Assembly (NCBI RefSeq): GCF_002214185.1
Contig: NZ_CP022161.1
Span: forward strand, 7,509,486-7,573,485
From: Streptomyces capitiformicae
GTDB taxonomy: Bacteria; Actinomycetota; Actinomycetes; Streptomycetales; Streptomycetaceae
Direction of reading: 5' to 3'
DNA: 64,000 nucleotides
Below are positions 1-8,586 of this stretch, in pieces. The position numbers and the translations under genes are program-made. The notes beneath the pieces are model-generated. The model was not told where the DNA came from, made no database searches, and saw only the letters and a program-made list of their open reading frames with translations. Each line of letters begins with the position of its first letter. The stretch's first letter is position 1.

Positions 1-194
1 GCCATGGTGAACATGCCGTGCGCGATGACGTCGGGGAGACCGACCTCCTTGGCGAACTTCTCGTTCCAGTGGATCGGGTTGAAGTCGCCGGAGGCACCCG
101 CGTACTGAACGAGCGTGGCACGGGTCACGCCGAAGGTCTGGGCCGGCAGTTCCGTGCCGACCTCGACGGCGTCGTAAGAGATCTTCGCGGTCAT
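1..194 (-). CDS. MaoC-family hydratase, catalytic subunit (5' part only)
   Basis: The gene starts with ATG at 194 and runs off the left edge, so only about 64 residues are visible. They carry the hot-dog hydratase signature GDFNPIHWNE followed by GLPDVIAHGMFTM. In this family the Asp and His of D-x4-H activate water for hydration of enoyl thioesters. It begins 7 bp after the preceding MaoC gene, so the two are probably co-translated as the small and catalytic subunits of a (3R)-hydroxyacyl-thioester dehydratase like mycobacterial HadAB. The real C-terminus lies outside the window. Confidence 0.85.
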   Translation of the reverse strand, partial: MTAKISYDAVEVGTELPAQTFGVTRATLVQYAGASGDFNPIHWNEKFAKEVGLPDVIAHGMFTM

Positions 195-201
195 CGGTTT
201 C

Positions 202-654
202 TCACGCCCCCTCTGCCGCACGGGCCACGAGCTTGGTCCAGGCCGTGACGACGTGCTCGCCCGCCTCGTCGTGGACCTCGCCGCGGACGTCCAGGATGTC
301 GTTGCCCGCCAGGGACTTGATCGCCTCGATCGTCGAGGTGACCGTGAGCCGGTCACCGGCGCGCACCGGGCGCGTGTACGCGAACTTCTGGTCGCCGTGC
401 ACCACGCGGCTGTAGTCGAGGCCCAGTTGAGGGTCCGAGACGACGACGCCCGCGGCCTTGAAGGTGATCGAGAACACGAAGGTCGGCGGGGCGATCACAT
501 CGGGGTAGCCGAGCGCCTTGGCGGCGTCGGGGTCCGTGTATGCCGGGTTGGCGTCCCCCACGGCTTCCGCGAATTCGCGGATCTTCTCCCGGCCGACCTC
601 GTAGGGGTCGGTGGGCGGGTAGGACCGCCCCACGAAGGACTGGTCGAGCGCCAT
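202..654 (-). CDS. MaoC-like dehydratase N-domain protein (HadA-type subunit)
   Basis: This is a 150-residue single hot-dog protein with a strong AGGAGG site just before its ATG. It has the fold motif VGDANPAYTD, but the catalytic His of NPxH is Tyr, as expected of the structural, substrate-binding subunit of a HadA/HadB-type heterodimer. The partner is the next gene downstream. The expected role is 3-hydroxyacyl-thioester dehydration in fatty acid metabolism. It lies after rpmG but is separated from it by a hairpin and a palindrome, so it probably has its own promoter. Confidence 0.85.
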   Translation of the reverse strand: MALDQSFVGRSYPPTDPYEVGREKIREFAEAVGDANPAYTDPDAAKALGYPDVIAPPTFVFSITFKAAGVVVSDPQLGLDYSRVVHGDQKFAYTRPVRAGDRLTVTSTIEAIKSLAGNDILDVRGEVHDEAGEHVVTAWTKLVARAAEGA

Positions 655-673
655 GGCTCGGCACCTCCTGCTC

Positions 674-697
674 TACTGACCGGTACTGGTCGGTGTA
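674..697. promoter_or_regulatory. Overlapping palindromes upstream of the MaoC operon
   Basis: Two overlapping imperfect palindromes built on TACTGACCGGTA and TACTGGTCGGTGTA lie 20-43 bp before the MaoC start codon. The YGACCRG-type half-sites resemble operators of TetR-type lipid regulators. The role is inferred, and no regulator is encoded nearby. Confidence 0.35.
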
Positions 698-701
698 ACG
701 A

Positions 702-739
702 CGCGAGGCCGCCCCCGATCACTCGGGGACGGCCTCGCG
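702..739 (-). terminator. Hairpin terminator after rpmG
   Basis: Arms 702-718 and 723-739 match at 16 of 17 positions around a TCAC loop. The hairpin begins 13 bp beyond the rpmG stop. There is no clear T-tract, which is common for Streptomyces terminators. Confidence 0.75.
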
Positions 740-751
740 TACGAGCCTGAT

Positions 752-916
752 TTATCGCGTCTCGCGGTGCGCGGTGTGCGCGTTGCAACGCGGGCAGTGC
801 TTCTTCATCTCAAGACGGTCCGGGTTGTTACGCCGGTTCTTCTTGGTGATGTAGTTCCGCTCCTTGCACTCCACGCAGGCCAGCGTGATCTTCGGGCGGA
901 CGTCGGTGGCAGCCAC
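752..916 (-). CDS. rpmG: 50S ribosomal protein L33
   Basis: This 54-residue protein starts at GTG ([18 protein letters not shown]). It carries the [18 protein letters not shown] core of L33 and two CxxC pairs (CVEC, CPRC), so it is the zinc-binding form. It is a component of the large ribosomal subunit. It follows the tRNA-Thr and tRNA-Met genes on the same strand, an arrangement I recall upstream of secE/nusG in Streptomyces. Confidence 0.97.
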   Translation of the reverse strand: MAATDVRPKITLACVECKERNYITKKNRRNNPDRLEMKKHCPRCNAHTAHRETR

Positions 917-1006
917 GTGAGTGCTCCTTGACGAACGGATGGGATTGGTTTAACGCAAGAAAGAGTAGCCGATCGAAGGACCGACCCCGCAATCGGCTAC
1001 TGTCAG

Positions 1007-1079
1007 TAGCGGTGACCGGACTTGAACCGGTGACACAGCGATTATGAGCCGCTTGCTCTACCGACTGAGCTACACCGCT
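1007..1079 (-). tRNA. tRNA-Met (CAT)
   Basis: The 73-nt cloverleaf has acceptor AGCGGTG/CACCGCT, the T-arm motif GGTTCAAGTCC, and anticodon CAT in the loop CTCATAA. A discriminator A follows the acceptor. CCA is not encoded. It is the elongator type, judged by the D-arm and by the A-T closing pair not being mismatched. Confidence 0.95.
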
Positions 1080-1125
1080 GTGATGCGATCGGGCCCCGCC
1101 TTGCGGCGGGAACCTTTCACACCAG

Positions 1126-1198
1126 AGCCCCAATACGGAATCGAACCGTAGACCTTCTCCTTACCATGGAGACGCTCTGCCGACTGAGCTATTGGGGC
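1126..1198 (-). tRNA. tRNA-Thr (GGT)
   Basis: This is a 73-nt cloverleaf with acceptor GCCCCAA/TTGGGGC and the anticodon loop ATGGTAA, giving anticodon GGT, which reads ACC/ACT. The T-arm contains GGTTCGATTCC. It lies 46 bp upstream of tRNA-Met on the same strand and is probably co-transcribed with it and rpmG. Confidence 0.95.
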
Positions 1199-1496
1199 GA
1201 GCGATGAAGACATTACACGGCCCACCGCCGTTCGCCCAAATCCGTTTCCCGGCCTCCAGCCGGAGCAGTCCGTGCGCGTTCTCCGCTCTGTTCACCGGGG
1301 CTCCGCAGGCCCCATGCGCCACCGTTCCCGGCTTTCCCCGCGGCCACCGGCCAGGTGAACCGCACCGGTACGACTATTGCGCTCCTGCGTGATGAGGGCG
1401 TTCGACCCGCCTAGGCTCGACTCACTCTGCGTGATCTTGTGTCCCTCACTCAGTCCCTCAATCTCACCGTGCCGCCGTCGTCGAGCCAGGAGCGCG
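1199..1496. other. Divergent intergenic region
   Basis: These 298 bp hold the promoters of the tRNA/rpmG unit (minus) and the amidohydrolase (plus). A good actinobacterial -10 hexamer, TAGGCT, is at 1412-1417, without a convincing -35 element at 17 bp. No gene is recognised. Confidence 0.4.
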
Positions 1497-2768
1497 ATGC
1501 CCGACAGTCAGCCGCAGCCGTCCCATTCGTCGTCCGGCCCGCCCTTCGGGCCGCACGATGCGGGCGCCCTTCTGCTGTGCGGTGCGCGGCTCACCGACGG
1601 CCGGGCCGTGGACGTACGACTGGGCGGCGGACGTATCGAGGCGGTCGGCACGGCGGGCAGTCTGGGGACGGGCGGAACGGTCGCGTCCGGGATGCCGGTC
1701 ACCCGTGTGGATCTCGGCGGGCATCTGCTCCTGCCGGCTCCTGTGGAGCCGCACGCCCACGGTGACACGGCGCTGTCGGCCGATGTCGAAGGACCCGTCT
1801 CGTACGACGGTCAGGACGTCCAGCGGCGGGTCACCGAGGCCGCGCTGCTCCAGCTCGGGCACGGTGCCACCGCGCTGCGCTCGCATGTCCACGTGGGTGA
1901 TGTACAGGGGCTGGAGGCGTTGACGGCGGTGCTCGAGGCTCAGCGGGCGTTGCGAGGGCTCGTGGAGCTGACGGCGGTGGCGATGCCTCGGGTGCTGACC
2001 GGGGTGGCCGGGGCGGACGGGCTGGCCATGCTGCGGGACGCGGTGAAGATGGGGGCCTCGGTGGTGGGGGGCTGTCCGGATCTGGATCCCGATCCCACCG
2101 GGTATGTCGAGGCTGTGCTGGGCATCGCCTCCGAGCACGGATGTCCGGTGGATCTGCACACCGATGGTGGTGATCCGGCTCGGCTCGCTCGGCTGGCTGC
2201 GATGGCGGGTGGGTTGCGGGGCGGTGTCACGCTCGGGCCGTGCGGTGGGCTCGGGCGGTTGCCGGCCCAGGTCGCGTCCCGGGCCGCGGATCAGCTCGCG
2301 GCGGCCGGGGTCGGTGTCGTGTGTCTGCCTCAGGGTGGGTGCGGCGCAATGGATCGCCGGGGGACCGCGCCCGTACGGCTGTTGCGGGCGGCCGGGGTGC
2401 GGGTTGCGGCGGGTAGCGGGGCGTTGCGGGATGTGTCCAATCCGGTGGGGCGGGGGGATCCGCTGGAGGCGGCGTATTTGCTGGCGTCGCGGTATGGGGT
2501 GCGGGTTGAGGAGGCGTACGACGCGGTGAGCGGTGCGGCTCGGGCGGCGCTCGGGTTGCCGGAGGTGCGGGTGGAGGCGGGGTTTCCGGCTGAGCTGCTC
2601 GCCGTGCGGGGGGATCGGTTGGCGGGGGTCCTGTCTCTGGCGTACAGCCGGGTTGTGGTGCATGGGGGGCGTGTGGTGGCGCGGACGAGCGCGGTGCGGG
2701 AGTTTTGTGGGTCGGGAGTGATCTGGGGGCGGGATTTGCCTCGGCAGGGGCGGGGGGAGCCCTCATAG
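1497..2768 (+). CDS. Amidohydrolase, cytosine deaminase-like
   Basis: This 423-residue protein starts at an ATG preceded by CCAGGAGCG. The 40 in-frame residues upstream are low-complexity and were excluded. Features of the metal-dependent hydrolase superfamily are an N-terminal beta-sandwich strand (LLLCGARLTDGRAVDVRLG), the metal motif EPHAHGD near residue 85, the barrel His in DLHTDGGDP, and the late segment VAAGSGALRDVSNPVGRGDP that matches the CodA-type HDDVxxPxxPxG region. The likely reaction is hydrolysis of an exocyclic amine or ring amide. The catalytic Asp of CodA is not obvious, so the substrate is open. It appears monocistronic. Confidence 0.75.
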   Translation: MPDSQPQPSHSSSGPPFGPHDAGALLLCGARLTDGRAVDVRLGGGRIEAVGTAGSLGTGGTVASGMPVTRVDLGGHLLLPAPVEPHAHGDTALSADVEGPVSYDGQDVQRRVTEAALLQLGHGATALRSHVHVGDVQGLEALTAVLEAQRALRGLVELTAVAMPRVLTGVAGADGLAMLRDAVKMGASVVGGCPDLDPDPTGYVEAVLGIASEHGCPVDLHTDGGDPARLARLAAMAGGLRGGVTLGPCGGLGRLPAQVASRAADQLAAAGVGVVCLPQGGCGAMDRRGTAPVRLLRAAGVRVAAGSGALRDVSNPVGRGDPLEAAYLLASRYGVRVEEAYDAVSGAARAALGLPEVRVEAGFPAELLAVRGDRLAGVLSLAYSRVVVHGGRVVARTSAVREFCGSGVIWGRDLPRQGRGEPS

Positions 2769-2799
2769 CGGCGGGGCCCGTGGGGTTTCGTTGGGGTCG

Positions 2800-2910
2800 G
2801 GGCCGTGCCGGTACGTTTGGCCGCCGCTTGCTGCCCTACTGCTCGGGGTTGATGGGCTGAGGTTCTCTGGGCCGCTCCACGCGACGGGCATGACGTACCG
2901 GCACGGCCCC
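2800..2910. repeat. 17-bp perfect inverted repeat in an intergenic gap
   Basis: Arms 2800-2816 and 2894-2910 are exact reverse complements separated by 77 bp, between two convergent genes. They could form a cruciform or a bidirectional termination stem. No coding potential is evident in the 258-bp gap. Confidence 0.6.
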
Positions 2911-3026
2911 TTCCGCCGTCTCGCGACTGGCCCACCGCCGTAGCTGCGGGCAGTGGGCGGCACGGGTGGGCGCGGCGGCGCCTCGTGGTGCCGAGTTGCG
3001 CAGCCCGCCCTCGCCCGGCCCGGGGG

Positions 3027-4093
3027 TCAGACGCCCAGCATGCCGCCGGTCAAGGGGTCGCCGAACTCGTCGACCGGGATTTCGGTGGCGTCCTTGGGGG
3101 CGCTGACGTCGGCGGCCTTGTCGAAGGTGAGGATCAGGGGGGCCTTGGCGCCCTTCGGGTCGTCGGCGAGGACGGCGAGGTCGGTCTCGATCTGGGTCAG
3201 GTCGCCGTTCTTGAGGGTGAAGTCGACCGCGACCTTCCTGTTCGGGGCGTCCTTCAGGTCCTTGGCGGTGGGGAGTTCGGCGCCCGGCGGGAGGTCGTCC
3301 TTCAGGGGCTGGAGCTTGTCGAAGACGCCCGTGAGGAGGTCGCGGAAGTTGGCCTTGGCGGTGATGACCTCGGTGCCGTCCTTGCCCTCCTTGGTCTTGA
3401 AGGTGAGCTCGCGGGCGACGACGCCGCGTACGGCGTCGAGGATCTTCTTCTGGGCCTTCGCGTCGAGTTCGCCGGAATCGGCCGAGCCGGAGTCCCCGCT
3501 GGCGTCTTCCAGTTCGGAGGTGGCGATTTTGACCCACTCGCCTTCCGGGAGGGGCGCAGGACGTCCTGCTCGTTCTCCGGGAGTTCGTCGAGTTCGTCGG
3601 CCGTGGGGAAGGGCACGCCCATCGCCTCGCCCATGGCTTCCATGTCGGCGCGGTAGTACGTGTAGTCGCCGACGACCCGGTACTCGATGAGCGCGCCGTC
3701 GTCGCCCGAGACCTTCATGCCGACGCCGACGATGTCCTTCTCGCCCGAATCGGCCAGCGCCTTCCTGGACTTGACAGACACGTCGACGCGCAGGCCGGTG
3801 AAGAACTCCGCCATCTCAGGCGGCACTTCCTCGCTCTCCTCGCCCGCCAGCGCGGTGAGGTCGTCCGGGTCGGCGTCGAGTCGCAGTCCGAAGGCCAGGG
3901 ACTTCTGTTCGCCGAGCCGCTCGACGGCGTTGTCCACCTTCTGGCCCGCGGTGAGGTTCTGGACCGTGCCGCACGCGGCCACCGTGACGAGCACGGCGGC
4001 GGCACAGCCCACTCCGGTGACGGTGCGACGGATGACAGGTGCCCCGGCGGCGGATGCGCGCGCTTTCGACGTACGTACGACTGATGTGTGCAT
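3027..4093 (-). pseudogene. LppX/LprG-like lipoprotein, frameshifted
   Basis: ATG at 4093 follows AGGGGGG and opens a signal peptide ending in the lipobox VTVAAC, so a membrane-anchored lipoprotein is expected. The first frame runs to DELPENEQDVL. Sense coding then continues in another frame (APLPEGEWVKIATSELE...) to a stop at 3027. Restoring one G near 3557 would rejoin the frames and give about 355 residues. The second half (FDKLQPLKDDLPPG, IPVDEFGDPLTGGMLGV) is typical of Streptomyces lipoproteins of this fold. Either a real frameshift or a sequencing error is possible. Both halves keep normal codon bias, so the event is recent. Confidence 0.8.
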
Positions 4094-4232
4094 GACGGTG
4101 ACGCGTCCCCCCTGTGTCTCCGCGCTCGCCGGAACGGCGAACATGGGTGAGACCTGTGGGGCCTCCCGAAGGTTGCGCGGCGTGCGGACCGTTGCGCGGC
4201 GAAGGAGCCCGTTCGGGCGTACGGTCGGAAAC

Positions 4233-4889
4233 ATGCGCATTGTCATCGCTGGAGGCCATGGTCAGATCGCGCTGCGGTTGGAGCGACTGCTCGCCGCGCG
4301 CGGGTACGAGGTCGCGGGTATCATCCGCCGCTCCGAACAAGCCGACGATCTGCGCGCGGCCGGTGCCGAGCCGGTGCTGTGCGATCTGGAGTCGGCCTCG
4401 GTCGAGGAGGTCGCCGCGCATCTGCAGGGCGCGGACGCCGCCGTGTTCGCGGCGGGCGCCGGTCCGGGCAGCGGGGCGGCCCGCAAGGACACGGTGGACC
4501 GTGGCGCCGCGGTCCTGTTCGCGAACGCGGCGGTACGCACGGGTGTACGACGCCATCTGGTCGTGTCGTCGATGGGCGCGAACCCGAAGCACGAGGGCAA
4601 CGAGGTCTTCGACGCGTATCTGCGGGCGAAGGGCGAGGCGGACGCGTATGTGCAGGGCCTGGACGCCCTGGACTGGACGATCCTGCGGCCCGGAATGCTC
4701 ACGGACGACGCCGGCACCGGTCTCGTGCGCCTGGAGGCTTCCACGGGGCGCGGCCCGATCCCCCGCGCCGACGTGGCGGCTGTCCTCGCCGAACTGCTGG
4801 ACACCCCCGCCACGGCCGGGCTGACGTTGGAAGTGATCAGCGGCTCGACGCCGGTCGGGGTGGCGGTGAAGTCGGTGGCCGGGAACTGA
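4233..4889 (+). CDS. NAD(P)-binding SDR-type oxidoreductase
   Basis: This 218-residue protein begins MRIVIAGGHGQIALRLERLL, a GxxGxI Rossmann loop of the atypical/extended SDR (YwnB/NmrA-like) type. The segment VVSSMGANP replaces the catalytic Ser strand, and DAYLRAKGEAD supplies a Tyr-x3-Lys element. WTILRPGMLTDDAGTG is the usual C-terminal signature. The substrate is unknown, and many relatives act as NADPH sensors. It is divergent from the lipoprotein gene, with a start-to-start spacing of about 140 bp. Confidence 0.85.
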   Translation: MRIVIAGGHGQIALRLERLLAARGYEVAGIIRRSEQADDLRAAGAEPVLCDLESASVEEVAAHLQGADAAVFAAGAGPGSGAARKDTVDRGAAVLFANAAVRTGVRRHLVVSSMGANPKHEGNEVFDAYLRAKGEADAYVQGLDALDWTILRPGMLTDDAGTGLVRLEASTGRGPIPRADVAAVLAELLDTPATAGLTLEVISGSTPVGVAVKSVAGN

Positions 4890-4911
4890 CGGCCCAGTCC
4901 GGTCAGGAGGC

Positions 4912-5118
4912 TCAGAAGAGGGGGAGCTGACCGGGAAAGTCGGGGACGACGTACCCGTCGAGTGGCGGCTGGGCCTCCCCCATCTGCGCCGGTCTGCGCG
5001 AACCGGGGCATGACACGAGCCCTCCGCTCGCTCCCGGCGGATCGTGCCGCGCGAACCGCCCTGCCACGACGGCGATCTCACGACGGCACTCGGGGCAGTT
5101 CCTGCGACGCGGTGACAT
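4912..5118 (-). CDS. Small Cys-containing protein, function unknown
   Basis: This 68-residue protein starts MSPRRRNCPECRREIAVVAG. One CxxC pair near the N-terminus and a lone later Cys suggest an incomplete zinc knuckle. The C-terminus (VVPDFPGQLPLF) is hydrophobic and Pro-rich. It is convergent with the oxidoreductase, with only 22 bp between the stops. I recall similar short proteins in Streptomyces but cannot give a role. The start is chosen at the ATG before the zinc motif. Confidence 0.6.
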   Translation of the reverse strand: MSPRRRNCPECRREIAVVAGRFARHDPPGASGGLVSCPGSRRPAQMGEAQPPLDGYVVPDFPGQLPLF

Positions 5119-5204
5119 GGGGTCAGTGTGACCTGTGCGGTGTGCCTCACGGTCGACCGATTCCCGGTATCGCCGCACTCGCCATGTACGAAGCCGTATA
5201 TGAA

Positions 5205-5246
5205 GAAGCCCCTTCCACACTGCTCTCGCAGTCCAGAAGGGGCTTC
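5205..5246 (-). terminator. Terminator of the tRNA-Tyr gene
   Basis: A perfect 11-bp inverted repeat (GAAGCCCCTTC at 5205-5215, complement at 5236-5246) lies 9 bp beyond the 3' end of tRNA-Tyr. Confidence 0.8.
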
Positions 5247-5254
5247 CCTCCACG

Positions 5255-5336
5255 TGGCGGCGCCAGGATTCGAACCTGGGTAGGCTAAGCCGACGGATTT
5301 ACAGTCCGCTCCCATTGGCCACTCGGGCACACCGCC
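5255..5336 (-). tRNA. tRNA-Tyr (GTA)
   Basis: This is an 82-nt tRNA with the long variable arm of the class II type. The acceptor is GGCGGTG paired with the 3' GCCGCC strand, the anticodon loop CTGTAAA gives GTA, and the T-arm is GGTTCGAATCC. It is a single gene followed by a strong hairpin. Confidence 0.96.
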
Positions 5337-5582
5337 TGGGATTTGCCGCCCTTCGAACCGCTTTTCTGCGGTGCTCCGTGGCGACGACGTAAACGATACC
5401 TGATGCTCGGGGGTGCTTCGCCACCTGATTGATCAGTACTCGGAGGGGACGGGGTGGCTAGGCTTGTCCGGATGCGGCCCGGGACCTGAGTCCGGGCTCG
5501 GCGGTCGTCTTCCGCGCGCGCCGACACGCATCCGATGGTCCCGACACGCCCCCCGATACCCCGATACAAGGAGCCACAGGAC

Positions 5583-6071
5583 ATGGCCGACTCCAGTTTC
5601 GACATCGTCTCGAAGGTCGAGCGGCAGGAGGTCGACAACGCCCTCAACCAGGCCGCCAAGGAGATCTCCCAGCGCTACGACTTCAAGGGCGTCGGCGCCT
5701 CGATCTCGTGGTCCGGCGAGAAGATCCTGATGGAGGCGAACTCCGAGGACCGGGTAAAGGCCATCCTCGACGTCTTCCAGTCCAAGCTGATCAAGCGCGG
5801 GATCTCCCTGAAGGCGCTGGACGCGGGTGAGCCCCAGCTGTCCGGCAAGGAGTACAAGATCTTCGCGTCGATCCAGGAAGGCATCTCCCAGGAGAACGCC
5901 AAGAAGGTGGCGAAGATCATTCGCGACGAGGGTCCGAAGGGCGTCAAGGCCCAGGTCCAGGGCGACGAGCTCCGCGTCAGCTCCAAGAGCCGCGACGACC
6001 TGCAGGCCGTGATCGCCCTCCTCAAGGGCAAGGACTTCGACTTCGCGGTGCAGTTCGTCAACTACCGGTAA
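5583..6071 (+). CDS. YajQ family nucleotide-binding protein
   Basis: This 162-residue protein opens [20 protein letters not shown] and keeps the family blocks [39 protein letters not shown] and [11 protein letters not shown]. The length matches the family (about 160). YajQ proteins bind nucleotides, and cyclic-di-GMP in some species. An AAGGAG site precedes the ATG. It is transcribed away from tRNA-Tyr. The in-frame stretch upstream of the ATG is not family-like and was excluded. Confidence 0.95.
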   Translation: MADSSFDIVSKVERQEVDNALNQAAKEISQRYDFKGVGASISWSGEKILMEANSEDRVKAILDVFQSKLIKRGISLKALDAGEPQLSGKEYKIFASIQEGISQENAKKVAKIIRDEGPKGVKAQVQGDELRVSSKSRDDLQAVIALLKGKDFDFAVQFVNYR

Positions 6072-6160
6072 TCGCCGGGGAGAAGGGTGGGCCCCGGCTC
6101 CGGCCGAGGTGTCCGCCCTTCTCGCCTGTCGGCTGCGGATTCGGGTGGTGGCGTGCGCGG

Positions 6161-6427
6161 TCAGTTGCGGGAGTGGCCGAACAGCAGGCGGTAGACGATC
6201 AGCAGGACCAGGGAGCCGCCTATCGCGGCCGCCCAGGTCGCGCCGTCGTAGAAGTCCTTGGTGATGGGGTGATCCAGCCAGCGGGCGGAGATCCAGCCGC
6301 CGATGAAGGCCCCTGCGACACCAATGAGAGTCGTGCCGATGAAGCCGCCTGGGTCCCGGCCCGGCAGCAGGAACTTGGCGATGGCGCCGGCCAACAGTCC
6401 CAGAACGATCCAGCCGATGATGCTCAT
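6161..6427 (-). CDS. GlsB/YeaQ/YmgE family small membrane protein
   Basis: These 88 residues begin MSIIGWIVLGLLAGAIAKFL and contain GGFIGTTLIGVAGAFIGGW, the glycine-rich signature of transglycosylase-associated proteins. Three membrane segments are visible, at about residues 3-20, 28-47 and 65-83. It is an integral membrane protein linked in other bacteria to envelope stress. It is divergent from the permease gene. Confidence 0.92.
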   Translation of the reverse strand: MSIIGWIVLGLLAGAIAKFLLPGRDPGGFIGTTLIGVAGAFIGGWISARWLDHPITKDFYDGATWAAAIGGSLVLLIVYRLLFGHSRN

Positions 6428-6548
6428 GCCGTGAACCTGCCCTTTCGTGCTGTACCTGTGCTGTGCCGGCCTGTTGTCTCCGTCACGTGTTGTTCTGGAT
6501 GACGCTCGGTGATGTCTGTCGGTTGCGTTGATCAGTAGGGTGCGGTCC

Positions 6549-7817
6549 ATGACACAGCCCGTTTCGGACGTTCGGCTGCGGCGCACCCTCGGGATCGGTG
6601 ACGCGGTGGTCATCGGCCTCGGGTCGATGGTCGGCGCAGGCATCTTCGCGGCGCTGGGCCCCGCGGCACGCGCTGCCGGGTCCGGGCTGCTGCTCGGGCT
6701 GGGGGTCGCCGCCGTCGTTGCGTACTGCAACGCCATGTCGTCGGCACGGCTGGCTGCCATGTATCCCGCCTCGGGCGGCACGTATGTGTACGGGCGTGAG
6801 CGGCTGGGCGACTTCTGGGGGTATCTGGCCGGCTGGTCGTTCGTCGTCGGCAAAACGGCCTCGTGCACCGCTATGGCACTCACCGTGGGGGCGTACGTCT
6901 GGCCGGGGCAGGCGCATGCCGTGGCGGTGGCCGCCGTGGTGGCACTGACCGCCGTGAACTATGGCGGCGTACAGAAGTCGGCCTGGCTGACGCGGGTGAT
7001 CGTCGCTGTGGTGTTGGCGGTCCTCGCTTCCGTGGTGGTCGTCTGTCTGGGGTCCGGTGAGTCCGATGCCGGGCGACTGGACATCGGGGCGTCGGGTGGC
7101 GTGGGCGGGGTGCTGCAAGCGGCCGGGCTGTTGTTCTTCGCGTTCGCCGGGTACGCGCGGATCGCGACCCTGGGCGAGGAGGTGCGGGATCCGGCGCGCA
7201 CCATCCCGCGCGCGATCCCGCTCGCCCTGGGCATCGCGCTGGTCGTGTACGCGGCTGTCGCTGTCGCCGTCCTTTCCGTGCTGGGCTCGGGTGATCTGGG
7301 GCAGGCCTCGGCTCCGCTGGCCGAGGCGGTGCGGGCGGCAGGGGTGCCTGGGCTGGTGCCCGTGGTGCGGGTCGGCGCCGCGGTGGCCGCGCTCGGGTCG
7401 CTGCTGGCGCTCATCCTGGGTGTCTCGCGCACTACGCTCGCCATGGCCCGGGACCGGCATCTCCCCGGCGCTCTCGCCGCCGTGCATCCCCGTTTCCAGG
7501 TGCCGCACCGGGCGGAACTGGCTGTCGGTGCCGTGGTCGCCGTCCTGGCCGCCACGGTGGACGTCCGGGGCGCGATCGGTTTCTCCTCCTTCGGTGTGCT
7601 CGCGTACTACGCGGTCGCCAACGCGTCGGCCTGGACGCTGAGTTCGGCGGCCGTCTCGCGGGTCGTGCCCGTGGTCGGTCTCGTCGGGTGCGTGATGCTG
7701 GCGTTCGCGCTGCCCGGGGCGTCTGTGGCCGTGGGCGCGGGTGTACTGGGCCTGGGGGCGGCGGCGTACGGCGTACGGCGGTGGTGGGCCGGGCGAGGGC
7801 CGGGCCGGGGCGCCTGA
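6549..7817 (+). CDS. APC-family amino acid permease
   Basis: This 422-residue protein has about 12 membrane segments. TM1 carries the unwound substrate motif VIGLGSMVGAGIF typical of APC transporters, and ASGGTYVYGRERLGDFWGYLAGW is the TM3 signature (positions 75-98). The family imports amino acids or polyamines by proton symport, and the specificity cannot be read. The start is the ATG before TQPVSDVRLRRTLG. The ribosome site is weak (GTAGGGTG). The length is slightly short for the family, as the C-terminus ends soon after TM12. Confidence 0.9.
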   Translation: MTQPVSDVRLRRTLGIGDAVVIGLGSMVGAGIFAALGPAARAAGSGLLLGLGVAAVVAYCNAMSSARLAAMYPASGGTYVYGRERLGDFWGYLAGWSFVVGKTASCTAMALTVGAYVWPGQAHAVAVAAVVALTAVNYGGVQKSAWLTRVIVAVVLAVLASVVVVCLGSGESDAGRLDIGASGGVGGVLQAAGLLFFAFAGYARIATLGEEVRDPARTIPRAIPLALGIALVVYAAVAVAVLSVLGSGDLGQASAPLAEAVRAAGVPGLVPVVRVGAAVAALGSLLALILGVSRTTLAMARDRHLPGALAAVHPRFQVPHRAELAVGAVVAVLAATVDVRGAIGFSSFGVLAYYAVANASAWTLSSAAVSRVVPVVGLVGCVMLAFALPGASVAVGAGVLGLGAAAYGVRRWWAGRGPGRGA

Positions 7818-7827
7818 GGCCGACGGC

Positions 7828-8001
7828 TCACGAGGCGTGCGCTACCGCCGGGCGTATGTAAACCTGCTGGCGCATGGTCACGGCTGTGCGGGTTGCACGC
7901 GCGGAGTCGGCCATGGGGGTGGCGCCTGAAGTCCTTCCCCGGGGGCGGGTGTTGTGGGACTCCTCCGGTGCCCTGTTCTGCGGCTGCTCGATCTCGGTCA
8001 T
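7828..8001 (-). CDS. Possible small basic protein, unrecognised
   Basis: A 57-residue frame (MTEIEQPQNRAPEESHNTRP...) lies in a 370-bp gap. The composition is polar at the N-terminus and basic later, with no domain. There is no good ribosome site. It may be spurious, and the rest of the gap shows nothing recognisable. Confidence 0.3.
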   Translation of the reverse strand: MTEIEQPQNRAPEESHNTRPRGRTSGATPMADSARATRTAVTMRQQVYIRPAVAHAS

Positions 8002-8187
8002 GGATTCATGATGCACGGCAGCGCTGACATTCGGGCAGCCTGTGGATAAGTGAGCGGGCGCTCAGGATATGGGCAGGGGTGGCTCAGGGGTCGTGGCTGG
8101 CACGACGCCCACATCGCCCGCGCTGCCGAGGCAACGGCCGAAGTAGCCGCCGGGTCCCGGTGGTCGCTCCACCCCCGGTTCGCCGCT

Positions 8188-8586
8188 CTACCAGCGCTGC
8201 TGGGCGAACGGCTGGTTCGAGCGCACGATTTCGCGGCCCAGGGGCATCAGCGAGACCGGGACGAGCTTGAAGTTGGCGATGCCGAAGGGGATGCCGATGA
8301 TCGTGACGCAGAGCAGGAGGCCCGTGAAGATGTGGGTCAGTGCGAGCCACCAGCCCGCGAGGATCAGCCAGAGGATGTTGCCGAGGCAGGAGGGGGCGCC
8401 CGCGTCACGGCGCTCGACCGCGGTGTACCCGAAGGGCCACAGGGCGTAGATGCCGATGCGGAAAGACGCGATGCCGAAGGGGATGCCGATGATCGTGATG
8501 CACAGGAGCAAGCCTGCGAACAGGTAGCCGAGGAAGAGCCAGAAGCCGCTGAGGATCAGCCAGATGATGTTGAGAATGGTCTTCAT
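8188..8586 (-). CDS. YccF-domain membrane protein
   Basis: This 132-residue protein has a duplicated YccF unit. Each half contains ILWLIL(S/A)GxW followed by LLLC(I/V)[10 protein letters not shown], in residues 5-40 and 70-105. Two membrane hairpins are expected. Its ATG overlaps the htpX stop as ATGA, so it is translated with the protease. The role of YccF proteins is unknown. Confidence 0.9.
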   Translation of the reverse strand: MKTILNIIWLILSGFWLFLGYLFAGLLLCITIIGIPFGIASFRIGIYALWPFGYTAVERRDAGAPSCLGNILWLILAGWWLALTHIFTGLLLCVTIIGIPFGIANFKLVPVSLMPLGREIVRSNQPFAQQRW

